A stretch of DNA of 64,000 bases from Diplocarpon mali. Its lineage: Eukaryota; Ascomycota; Leotiomycetes; Helotiales; Drepanopezizaceae. The DNA is taken from the NCBI GenBank assembly GCA_024741835.1, contig JAENRP010000049.1:138317-202316 (forward strand). Reading direction: 5' to 3'. The notes below the pieces were generated by a model that ran no database searches, was not told the origin of the DNA, and saw nothing but the letters and a program-made list of their open reading frames with translations. A program made the translations under genes and the position numbers. Below, one piece after another: positions 35,725 through 46,618 of the stretch; within the stretch, counting starts at the first letter, position 1, and each line of letters starts with the position of its first letter.

Positions 35725-38329
35725 TTTGTAAAGTGGACGTTTCGAGAGAGGTACACGTAGGAAGATGGGGATAGAGAAAGACTGTTTCGAGCGATGATAA
35801 ATTAAGAGTTAGTAGGAAGCTGTTGTGAAAAGGTCATTAGAGCTAGGAGTGCGCTTCTATGTATAAAATTGTAAATGCTAAGCGACTTATTTATTTCTTA
35901 CTCCTCATTCTCCTTCCTTTATATTTGATACATCATGTCTATTGATAGAATAAAATTTCGTTGCTTAAATATCAGCTACCTAAATCATTACACTGTACTT
36001 CAAGCTTTAAGGTCGCATTCCCAGGTTAGGATCCTTCGATGTAACATGTGAAGGTCCATTCGCTCCTTATTCTCTTGTTCATTGAAATAAGTGAAAATAT
36101 ATATTCCTCTAGCGTCTTTTGAGGTAGTAGCAAACGCACGTGCGCAATGGCTATAAATAGTTTATCCTGGCGTTGTGGGGGGCGTTACACGCTATTACAC
36201 GCTGTTACAAGCTACAGGATGAAGTAGTATGATCAGAAGGATTCTTTTTCCGAGTTCTAGTGCAGTAGAAGAATGCCATGCTACTAAAACTGTCTCAGAA
36301 TTATCAACTCCTGTATATTTTAAAGCTGGGTGATGCTCTATCAAGTAGCGAGCTACTATAACGACGGGAAGTCGCTCAGAGCAAAGACAGTTATGGTAGC
36401 GAGTCGGAGGCTAAAAGCGAGTTGATAGGTCTGCTATAAAGAACCGAATAAGATGGAAAGCTCTTGCTAGGAGGCTATTCCTCATATAAATACAAAAGAC
36501 AGATCTGGCCCTATATCAGATCTGTTGCGCCGACGGCCTTGACCCTATAGCATTTCCTCCCAAGTTGCCTGGTCCTGTTCAGCCGTCTTCTAAGTCCTAT
36601 TGCCCTAGGTTCCTATGATTTCTTGTGGTACCAGTGTGGTAACGGTCGTACCCTAAAAGAACAGAGTGCGAGGCTATGTGACCTGGACTTGTCGTTACGG
36701 CTACGACTATACCTAAGGTTGTTCATTTGATTTTTCCCAGTTATAATAAGCATATATAACTAAGGTCATCTAGTTATCAGGGGAGTAAATTGGATTAATG
36801 GGGGATCCCTGACTAACTCTTGAGGTCCGGCGATTCTAACATGCTTCTGCGGGACCAGCTTTGGAAAGATGACGACGACTTAGCACCTTGCGACGTGACC
36901 TGGAAAACTTTGTATTGGTTTCACAAGGGGATTGTGCACACTGAAATGAAAGAGAATCGATTCGTTCGTGATGATCTTGATGTCGTTCTTGAGAGAGAAT
37001 ACAAAAGCAGTCGAGTACTCGATATGCGAGTACTGCTGCCTACGCTAAGACTCCTGGCCCGTGCATGTTCCCGTGACTAGGTCATGTGACTGAAATGACT
37101 GTATTCCTATACTTTATATTCTCTGGTGACATATGTACAAAGCTAGGATTGAGTCAACCCCAATAACGATTGTAAGTACGAATATCTCCCGCGCAGATAC
37201 CAAAGCTCGCTATTACTAGCGATCTTCTCCTCTTTCGAGCTATCGCCTTATGTACAATTGATACTCGACTTACTAGTGTTTCGAGGCGTCGTCTCTTCCG
37301 CTATAAGCGCAGCTACTCAGGATTGATGGACACTTTTACTACTGGCAGGTAAAGAAAAAGTACTCATTAGGGATATGATTTACCTGGATGCTTACTTGTT
37401 GGCATGGATTTAGCTCTCACGAACAAGCACGTGAGTCATACATCCTTGCAAGAGCCAAGAACGCAGATAAAGCGTAATAGAATGAATCTGTCCCTTATTT
37501 TAGGAGCAGGCTTTTAAGATCCCTTCGTCTGAGACCAATGAACAGCACTGGAACGCGGAGCAGCGAAGCAGATTCAAAACAACTGAGGGTTTGATCTGGA
37601 GCTCTCTTTGGTAATTCTTTTCAGGAGCGGCTATTAAGTCTGTCTATCTTATGAAGGCGTTACGTGGGAACAGGCTTTTCACACCAGGCATTGGAGTGGC
37701 CCTCTGCTGTCTTAAGTAGAAGGATATTTAGTGCCTGTCTGTTAACTCAAGACCGACCTTGAGTACAGTTCTGTGATATAAATTTGGGGGGGGAACAATA
37801 TTGCGGTTTAGCTTTTGTTGCAAGTATGCCTGTCACATGTTTGTCACATGATCTGTCACATGATACATCATACATATAATATGTCATATGACTTGCCATA
37901 TGACTTAGTGGCAGCCCTTATTAAATAGCTCGTAGTTAGAGAGCTCTTATGAATCAAGACACCTAATATCGTCGTTTGCACCTTATACTTCTTTGTGCCC
38001 TCTTTTAGTTTACTATCAAGTTCACTATAAGAGAACCTCCTTGCTATAGGTTATGAGCCCTGTATGCTTATAAATAGCATTTGATAAATTCCATCAATCA
38101 GAGTCTCCCTTATAAATGAAAAGGCTAATTGATATTTTGAGTTTTACTTAACCAACGATATATAATAGCATTATTTCAATAATAAAATAGTGGCTACTCC
38201 CCTTCCGGAGCGCTATGTAATAATCTAAGCTTATGTAAGATTCGTCACTATAGCTAAATCATTAGGATTAATAGCTAAGATTATTAGCTTAATTGCTAAA
38301 AGTACTCCACTGCCTGAATCACCTAATTT
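35725..38329. other. Transition zone into the AT-rich transposon block
   Basis: Composition falls from balanced to AT-rich here, starting near 35870. Contains direct repeats around TTACACGCT at 36182-36215 and a CACATG/CATATG cluster (listed separately). A short open frame at 36820-37080 has no recognised domain. This zone should contain the 5' LTR of the copia-like element whose gag begins near 38330, but I could not fix its limits. Confidence 0.5.
37832..37902 (+). repeat. Cluster of GTCACATG / GTCATATG octamers
   Basis: Five related octamers within 71 bases: GTCACATG at 37832, 37843 and 37855, GTCATATG at 37883, and GCCATATG at 37895. The CATATG forms differ from CACATG by one C-to-T change, as RIP would make. 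It may mark the start of an LTR (TGTCACATG). Confidence 0.7.
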
Positions 38330-38683
38330 TAAAGGGACTGATATATAGTACCTTAAACTCGAATTTAATAGTTCATCTCCTCCTCCTCCTCCTTCTCCTC
38401 CTTTCGACAACTCTATATATATATATACAAATAAGATATTATTATCTTTAGCTGCCCTTAGCCTCCCTAAGTCTTAAAAGCTTAAAGGCGCAGAGGACTA
38501 TAGCTAGTAAAGGAATAAGGTTTTGAACCTTATAAAGTCAAATGCCTTAACTATATATCTCTATATAAAAGTTAAAATATATGCTCTACCTAAGGTTGAC
38601 TTATAGGACCGTTTTATTACACTTAAGGAAAGGGACAATTGGGTTAAATAGGAAGCTAAGGAATCTTAGATAAAGCTTGCTAT
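38330..38683 (+). pseudogene. Copia-like gag, 5' part (oldest element), RIP-degraded
   Basis: Plus-strand frame with KLKGAEDYS followed by RNKVLNLIKSNALT and DRFITLKERDNWVK, typical of the N-terminal part of Ty1/copia gag. Several TAG codons interrupt it where Gln or Trp is expected. The reading stops at KLAI, exactly at the GCTAT target site where the outer minus-strand element begins, and resumes at 58582. Confidence 0.75.
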
Positions 38684-38878
38684 TATTGAGCTTAAGTGAG
38701 TCGGCGCAGTAGGTAAAGGAGGCTTCTAAAGGTCGATAGTCGATATATTAGTAAGAGTTAAGAAAGGAAGGTTACCCCTTTCTTCCCTATAGCTATATAC
38801 GTATTAATATCCTATTAATTAAGCAGTAGGGTTATATAATAATATATTAAAGTAATAGTTATATTACCTATTTTAATA
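38684..38878 (-). repeat. LTR A (3' LTR of outer family-1 element)
   Basis: 195 bp. Starts TATTGAG and ends TTTTAATA, which is a C-to-T-altered CTCAATA-type end. Same length as LTRs B, C and D. Confidence 0.9.
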
Positions 38879-39164
38879 CCCTTATTTAAACCTTACTCCG
38901 ATTGACCTATAGTTGGGAAAATAATAACTATCCTTTTATGCTAATCTAATTCTTAGGTATCTCTTTAAGTTAAAAATAATCAATTAATAGTAACCTTTAT
39001 TAAAATTACTAATTCTACTTGCGGGATAGGATTAGGAGTCAAATTTCCTAAAAGCGTTCCTTTATAAGATTATATAATTTGACTTACAGTCTAGGCCTAG
39101 GAGTCGATTTAAAAACTTTCCTTTATAAGACTATATAACCTAATTTGTAGAGTAGGCCTAAGAG

Positions 39165-40515
39165 TTGTCCTTAAGCCTATTAAGCCCTTACTATCTTTTG
39201 CAACTCTAGTATATCTTTAAATGCTTTAAACTTTGCAACTGTCTTTAGTAGCTTTATAAATCCATCTACTATTATTCGATTAGTTAGGATATAGGTAATT
39301 GATAACTTATTCTTTATAATAAGGTTGCAGATAAAGTAGTAGGTAATATTAATATATTTCAATCGCTTATATAAGTATGGATTCTTTGCAAGTGCAATCG
39401 CCTTTATATTATCTGCTTAAAGATTAATATAATTCTTATCTTATTTAATATACTTAATAAAACCTATATTTTTTAAAACTTAGGCGATTTATAATCCTTA
39501 TTTGCAATTTGATAATATTAATATATATTTAGCCTTAGTGCTTATAATAGCTATTGATTTCTACTTCCTACTTCCTTATAATATAGGTCTACTATATAGT
39601 ACTACTACGCTTTTAGATATACTTTTCCAACCTTTTATATTTGCTTAGTTAGAATCGGTATATACCTTAAGCTTTGCACTTATATATTTTATTAATTTGT
39701 ATCTTATCTTCTATATAATTATCGATCAAAGGTACCTTTTAAGTTGCTTAACTGCATTCTTATATTAAATTGTCAGATCCTTTAGGTTTTGACTAAGTTG
39801 CTTAATAATAAAGGCAATATCTGGTCTTATATATATTATAGTATATATAATCGCTTTAATATCCTATTAGTACTTCTTTAAATCTTCTCTTTGCTTATTT
39901 TTATTAATAGGCTTTAACTTATTATACTTTCCTTTAATTAGAGTACGCTTTAGCTTAAAGTTAGGAGTATAAGTAAAGAGTCCTATTTGATCTAGGATCT
40001 TTTTAATATACTGCTCTTAGTCTAATTAGAGTTTTTAAGTAAAGCGGTTCCTTATAATATAAATGCTGAGGATCTTATAAATTCCCTTTAGATCCTTAGT
40101 ATTAAAACGTTTCCGAATTATTATAAAGAACTAATCTAATTAAGTAGTTGTCTTTATAGCTATAATAATATTATTAATATATAATAGCAACTTGATTTTA
40201 TACTTAATATAAGTAAATAGATAAGGGTTAGCTAAGCTTTAAATAAATCCTATTTCTACTAGAGTAGAGCTATATAAGAGGTTCCAATTATAAGCTGATT
40301 ATTTAAGCCTATAGATACTGCAAAGTATATGAAGAGAGTAGCCAGTATATATAGGAATACTATTAGGTCGGGAGAGAAAAATCCGTTCTTTTATAATCGC
40401 TTTAGTAAATGCATTTTTTATATTATACTATTTGTATTCAAGGTCCTTAGCGGCTACTATTACTATAAATATACAAAAGGTATTTATATAAACTATTAGC
40501 GCAAATGTATTAAAG
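39165..40515 (-). pseudogene. Outer family-1 element: RNase H and part of reverse transcriptase
   Basis: The minus strand shows the C-terminal RNase H signature with IKNKLSITYILTNRIIVDGF and KFKAFKDILELQKIV at 39190-39365, preceded by degraded reverse transcriptase. It is cut at 40515 by the inner element and resumes at 46619. Stops throughout. Confidence 0.8.
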
Positions 40516-40710
40516 TATTGAGCTTAAGTGAGTCGGCGCAGTAGGTATAGGAAACTTCTAAAGGTCGATGGTCGATATATTAGTAAGAGTTAAGGAAGGA
40601 AGGTTACCCCTTTCTTACTTATAGCTATATATGTATCAATATCCTACTAATTAAGCAGTAGGATCATATGATAATATATTAGAGTAATAGCTGTATTACC
40701 TATCTTAATA
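40516..40710 (-). repeat. LTR B (3' LTR of inner family-1 element)
   Basis: 195 bp. Begins TATTGAGCTTAAGTGAGTC, the least altered left end of the four LTRs. Ends TATCTTAATA. Confidence 0.93.
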
Positions 40711-40989
40711 CCCCTACTTAGACCTTACTCCAATTGACCTATAGTTAGGAAAATAACAACTATCCTTTTGCGCTAATCCAACTCTTAAGTATCTCTTTAA
40801 ATTAAAAATAATTAATTAATAGCAACTTCTATTAAAATCACTAATCCTACTTATAAGGTGGGACTAGGAGTTAAATTTCCAAAAGCGTTCCTTTATAAGA
40901 TTATATGACTTGACTTACGGTCTAGGCCTAGGAGTCGATTTAAAAAAAAAACTTTACTCTATAAGACTATATGACCTAACTTGTAAAAT

Positions 40990-43900
40990 AGGCCCAGGAG
41001 TCGTCCTTAAGCCTACTAAGCCTCTACTATCTTCTATAACCTTAGTATATCTTTAAATGCTTTAAACTTTGCAACTATCTTTAATAGCTTTATAAATCCA
41101 TCTACTACTATTCGATCGGTTAGGATATAGGTAATTAATAACTTATTCTTTATAATAAGGTTATAGATAAAGTAGTAGGTAATATTAATATATTTCGATC
41201 GCTTATATAAGTATAGATTCTTTGCAAGTGCAATCGCCTTTATATTATCTACTTAAAGATTAATATAGTTCTTATCTTATTTAATATACTTAGTAAAACC
41301 TATATCTTTTAGAACTTAGGCGATTTATAATCCTTACTTATAATTTAATAATATTAATATATATTTAGCCTTAGTGCTTGCGATAGCTATTAATTTCTGC
41401 TTCCTACTTCCTTATAATATAAGTCTGCTATATAGTATTACTACACTTTTAAATATACTTTTCTAACCTTTTATATTTGCCTAGTTAGAATTGGTATATA
41501 CCTTAAGCTTTACGCTTATATATTTCATTAGTCTATATCTTACCTTCTATATGATTATTAATCGAAGGTACCTTTTAAGTCGCTTAATTGCATTCTTATA
41601 TCGAATTATCAGATCCTTTAAGTTTTAACTAAGTTGCTTAATAATAAAGGCGATATTTGGTCTTATATATACTATAGTATATATAATCGCTCTAATATCC
41701 TATTAGTACTTCTTTAGATCTCCTCTCTACTTATTTTCATTAGTAGGCTTTAACTTATTATACTTTCCTTCGATTAGAGTACGCTTTAGCTTAAAGTTGG
41801 GAGTATAAGTAGAGAGTCCTATTCGGTCTAGGATCTTCTTAATATACTACTCTTAATCTAACTAGAGTTCTTAAGTAGAGCGGTTCTTTATAATATAGAT
41901 GCTAAGGATCTTATGAATTTCCCTTAGATCCTTAGTATTAAAACGTTTCTAAATTATTATAAAGAACTAATCCAATTAAATAGTTATTTTCGCAGCTATA
42001 GTAATATCGTCGATATATAGTAGTAACTTAATTCTATACTTAATATAGGTAAATAGATAAGGGTTAGCTAAGCTTTAAATAAATCCTATTTCTATTAAAG
42101 TAGAGCTATATAAGAGGTTCTAATTATAGGCTAATTATTTAAGCTTATAAATACTGCAGAGTATACAAAGGGAGTGGCTAGCGCGTATAGGAATACTATT
42201 AGGTTAGGAGAGAAAAATCCATTCCTTTATAATCGCTTTAATAAATGCATTTTTAATATTATACTATCTGCATTTAAGGTCCTTAGCAGCTACTATTGCT
42301 ATAAATATACAAAGGGTATCTATACGAACTATTAGCGCAAATGTATCGAAGTAGTCTTCTTTATACTATTAGGAGAAGCCCTTAGCTATAAGCCTTGCCT
42401 TATAACGTTCTAAGGTCCTATTTACATATATCTTAATTATAAAGACCTACTTTATTAATACTAGGTTTACGTCCTTTAGCATTAGTTCCTCTATCTATAT
42501 GCTATTTGCAATAAGAGAGCTTATCTCCTATTAGATTGCCTTATTTTATACTGCTCTATTCTCTAGGTTATTAACAGCTTTATCATACGTCTTTAAAAGA
42601 GAGATTTTCATTATCCCTTTAGCGGCTAGGAACGCATTATCTTTATTAAAGCTCTATTAGAGTTTAAGCTTATAGATCCTATATGCTATTATAGCTTAGA
42701 TATACTTAGACTCGCGTTCGTTTAAGGTGTCTTTCAGTTCTAGATCTTTATTCCTCTTTAAAGGCGTAGGTTCAGCTATAGGTTCTATAGGCTTATTATC
42801 TAAGGAACCGCTTTTTAATAGTAGAGGCTTATTATTACTTATACCTATTTTAAAAATATCCTTTATTATAAATGCTTTAATTAAAAGGATAATAATATTA
42901 AAGTTATTTTATACTTTAAGCAGTTTGCAAATAATAGGAATAGTTTATTCGGCCTTTAGGCGACTAATAGGTCGTCGATCAGTAGGTGCGCTTAATATAC
43001 CTAAGCTTAAAGAGAAGGGTTATTAGTTCAGCTTAATAGTATTACCATTAAGTAGTATACCTTGCGAATCTTTAGGTATATAGAGCTTTAAGGATAGCTC
43101 CCTCTTATTTTAAGATTTATCGAACTTAACTATTAAAGATATAATTACTTGCCTTAAGTCTAGCGCGTATACTATCTATTGCTTTATTATCTATTTAATA
43201 TACCTAATAAATATATACTCTTTACTTTAGTCTATTAGCTTCTTGCTCTTTATACCTATAGGCTAGGACTTTAGGCTAATATAGGAGTAGTAGATGCTTT
43301 TAAAGACGCAGATATAGTCTAGGCTTAGTTTCTATTTGAAATATGCCTTATATAGCGATATTCGAGTGCTATTAACTATTAATCCACTACCTATTCTATT
43401 TCGTAAGTATACATTTGCCTTAACCGCAAGGTCCTAGAATTCTAATAGTAGGTTAGCATTTTGTAATAGAGCGCGATAATCAGTCTCTACTTATTAGATG
43501 CTTTACTTAATAATACTATTTTAATAAGAACCTTTATATATTATAATTAGTTTATAGCAAACTCCTTATTTTACCTATTTATTAAGCTTTGCCTTAATCT
43601 CTAATACGTTATTAGACTTAATAGCTATTAGCTTTAATTAAGTCTAGCGTTCCTTTATCACTTTTCAAGTTTCCAGCTTTTCTATAAGCTTAGATTTAGT
43701 CTTAGCGCAAATAGTCTATATCTGCTAAGTGGAGTTATCTACTATTTAAGAAAACTAATTATTTCCTTTAATTAAGGTTATAAATAGTCTAGTAGTATTA
43801 ATAGATATTAGTACTAGTATCGAATCTTTCTATAGACTAAGCTTAATTTGCGTTCGATTTCGAAGTTTTATTAGCTTGCAAATTCGGCATATTAGGCGAT

Positions 43901-44520
43901 CCTTTAGTACTTAGATCTTCCGTTTTAGAGTTAAGACCTTATATAGGCCCTTTAATTTCTTTAGCCTTAAATATGCGAATCTTCTATATATTAACTAATA
44001 CTTTAATAGGCTTTCGGCTTCTAATAGCTTTAGTAGCCTATTATTAATTAATGCTTTATTATCGGCAGCTAGAAAGGACTAATGATAGTAGTTTAAGGTT
44101 TTGCCATTTTCTAATTATAAGCCTAGCTTAAGAGTCGTTTTTAGTAAAACCGCAAGATCTACTTGCAGTCTTAGCTTAAGAGTCGTCTTTAACAAATTCG
44201 CGAATTTTACTTGCGGTCCTAGCTTAAGAGTTATTATTAGCGAATTTGCAAAATCCACTTGCGATCCTGGCCTAGGAGTCATTTTTACTAAATTCACTTA
44301 TAATCCTAGCTTAAGAGTCATCTTTAAGGATACTTTATACTCTACCTATAGTCCTAGCTTAAGAGTCATTTTCGCGAATTTTACTTATAATCTTAGCTTA
44401 AGAGTCTATCTATTCTCCCTATCCTCGCTTAATTATATTAGGGTAAAGAGTGCACTTTCCTTAAAGGAATCCACTTATAGGTTTGGCCTAGGAGTCAATT
44501 TCTATAATATTACCTTTAAG
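40990..44520 (-). pseudogene. Inner family-1 pol: integrase, reverse transcriptase, RNase H
   Basis: On the minus strand, integrase C-terminal sequence (ANVYLRNRIGSGLIVNSTR, then KLSLDYICVFKS) lies near 43260-43420. Reverse transcriptase runs about 41250-42600, and RNase H ends near 41040. A tandem-repeat tract at 44115-44500 lies upstream of the integrase core. Many in-frame TAA/TAG stops exclude expression. Open frames seen on the opposite strand (42727-43026, 44101-44529) are antisense shadows. Confidence 0.8.
44115..44500 (-). repeat. Minisatellite, units of about 36-51 bp, inner copy
   Basis: Seven to eight copies of CCTAGCTTAAGAGTC or close variants at irregular 36-51-bp spacing (near 44123, 44171, 44217, 44268, 44305, 44354, 44392, 44484), each followed by a GCGAATTT-like segment. 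Within the copia polyprotein region upstream of integrase. Confidence 0.85.
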
Positions 44521-44599
44521 ATAATATAAAGTCTATCTTTGATTTTAACCTTAAAGATCACTTTATAATTGTTATTTATAAATTATATAAATTGATTAT

Positions 44600-46020
44600 T
44601 AAAAACTCTTATATAATTCAACTTTATATAGATCTTGCAATTAAATAAAAGATTAATACCTAAGCTAGGCATAAGGAGAACATTTTACAAAAGGAAAGAA
44701 ATGCTAGTGATATTCATCTCTACTATACCTATTAAATCTATATATAACCTTTTACCGCCAACCTTAATAGAGCGCCTTTTTATTTTAGTAAATAGGCCTT
44801 TAAATAGGTAGGGTTTATTAGTCATATATGCTATACAACTAGTATTACTATACTAGTCGAATTCAAGGATCTTATAGAGATCGGCTTTTAAAATATAAGC
44901 ATCTTTATTATAATTATCATTTAAATTATTAAAAGTAGATTTAGGTTTAAATAACCTATTATCATTATTAGAGGTATCTGCTAAAGTTTTGGCTAAATAG
45001 CCTTTTCCTTTGCCTTTCCTTAGTAGTTGCAGCCTTTAGTAGGATAAGGGCAGTTTGCTTCTTAACTTTTGCTTTAATTGCTTTTTAATATTAAAGCTAG
45101 CGATTATATTAATTAGTTGCCTTTTAACTTTATAATTAGTAATATTATAAGTACTATTATAAAAGTAGCATCCCTAATGAGCTCAAGGGCTCGTCCCGCG
45201 CTCCTTCCTCTTTTTAGGCTTATCGTTGCCCTATAACGCGGCATTTGCCGATTTAAAGCGTCCTTTGAGGTCTTGCTTAATAGTTTAAAGGAGGTCGATC
45301 TTCTTATAGATCTTAAGATTGGGTTAGATAAGAAGAGATTGTTTCATAATAGCGAACTTAAGAGGAAGGCTATTAAGTAGGAAACTAAAAAGCTAAGTTT
45401 CCTTAAAAGTCATAGCTATCTTAGGATCTGCGGCTTTTACTTTCCTCTTTACTTTATATAATATAGACTAGGCAAAGTCTATATTTATATCTATATCCTT
45501 GCTATCTTTGTCTTTTCTATACTAAAATAAAGTGATCTACTATAGTAAATGCTAAGTATTAAAGGCAGTTATTTAAGAGTATTTTACTTTTAAAGTATCT
45601 TATCTTATTTTTATATTATTATAAATTTAAATAAAATCTCTATCTTTATCACTTAAACCTCTATTAATCTTAAGCTTGCATTTAGCTAAGGCTAGCTTAT
45701 ACTCCTTCTCCTTTTCTATATTTAAAATCTGCCTTTAGGAATCTTAGTTATTATTTACTAAGGCTCTTAGGCTAAGCTTATTTAGTATATTTAGCAAATC
45801 TTTAGCAGTTGTATTAGCTATTAAAGTAGAAATGGATAAATCGGTAGAGAGAGTATAAAGGGCTATTCTTGCGTATTTAATAAGTGTCTTTTAAATCGCT
45901 ATTTCAATGCCTTTGCTCTTAAAGTAAAGCTCTAAATCGTCGAACTATTATTGCCAGTTCTTTTAAGAGAGTTAGAGGTCTTTAGGCCTAGTATTTCGAT
46001 TAGAATCGGAAGCTATTGCC
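44600..46020 (-). pseudogene. Inner family-1 gag/protease region, RIP-degraded
   Basis: Minus-strand gag-like sequence from about 46000 down to 44900, with LNKLSLRALVNNN-type and KYSxITAFNT-type stretches, then a lysine/glycine-rich tail (RKGKGKGYLAKTLI in the outer copy at 56814-57083). A possible zinc knuckle near 45170 reads CYFYNSTYNITNYK, with Tyr where Cys and His would be expected. Stops throughout. Confidence 0.65.
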
Positions 46021-46411
46021 GTTTCGAATAGAATTGCGTTTAAAATCAAATAAATTAAATAGTTAAAGGCACTCCTCCTATCGAAAAGTTAAAATGATTA
46101 AATAGCAGGTGTTATAGAAGTATTAAATAGGGAGGAAGTCCTCTTATTGAAAAGGGTTTTTTAGGCTATAACGCAGGGAATCATACCTCTTATAAAATAT
46201 AGTAAAGCAAGGAATCATACCTCTTGTAGTACTAAAGGGGTTATAAAGCAAGGAATCACACCTCTTATAATATAAGTTGGCTAAATAAGGAATTATACCT
46301 CTTATTCGCCGATTGCTCGCTTCTTACTATAAGTCTCGTTTAACTTCCTACTAATAGTTATAGCGCAAGTGCTTTCTAAAGGAAGTTAATAATCTATTAT
46401 TAGTCTATCTA

Positions 46412-46423
46412 AGGCTTATAACC
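46412..46423 (-). other. Primer-binding site, inner family-1 element
   Basis: Minus-strand GGTTATAAGCCT directly follows the 5' LTR (LTR C). It is one base from GGTTATGAGCCCT, the complement of the initiator-Met tRNA anticodon stem-loop, as in half-tRNA-primed copia elements. The A in place of G fits RIP. The same site occurs at 58375-58386 in the outer copy. Confidence 0.65.
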
Positions 46424-46618
46424 TATTAAGCTTAAGTAAGTCAGCGTAGTAGGTATAGGAAACTTCTAAAGGTCGATAGTCGATATATTAGTAAGAGTTA
46501 GGAAAGGAAGGTTACCCCTTTCTTACCTATAGCTATATATATGTCAATATCCTACTGACTAAGCAGTAGGGTCATATGACAATACATCGGAGTGATGGCT
46601 GTATCACCTATCTCAATA
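46424..46618 (-). repeat. LTR C (5' LTR of inner family-1 element)
   Basis: 195 bp. Left end TATTAAG (G-to-A altered TATTGAG), right end CTCAATA. Differs from LTR B by transitions, for example TGAGTCGGCGCAG against TAAGTCAGCGTAG. Confidence 0.93.

Larger units (their letters stand above)
40516..46618 (-). mobile_element. Inner Ty1/copia LTR retrotransposon (family 1), complete but dead
   Basis: 6103 bp from LTR B (40516-40710) to LTR C (46424-46618), both 195 bp, flanked by target duplication TAAAG (40511-40515 and 46619-46623). It is inserted within the reverse transcriptase of the outer copy. The two copies are alignable along their length and differ mainly by C/T and G/A changes. This copy gives the intact layout of the family. 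Confidence 0.93.

Noticed and set aside
36820..37080. 86-residue plus-strand frame in the transition zone
   Set aside because: No signal peptide, domain or intron support, and the region is otherwise non-coding.
42727..43026. 99-residue plus-strand frame and its homologue at 46984-47298
   Set aside because: Conserved between copies only because they are antisense to the same copia linker between integrase and reverse transcriptase.
44115..44500. CRISPR-like spaced repeats
   Set aside because: Irregular spacing, diverged units, within a eukaryotic retroelement; a minisatellite.
44101..44529. 142-residue plus-strand frame with repeated SLRVVF, and its homologue at 48373-48888
   Set aside because: Opposite to the coding strand of the family-1 copia element; openness comes from the minisatellite unit.
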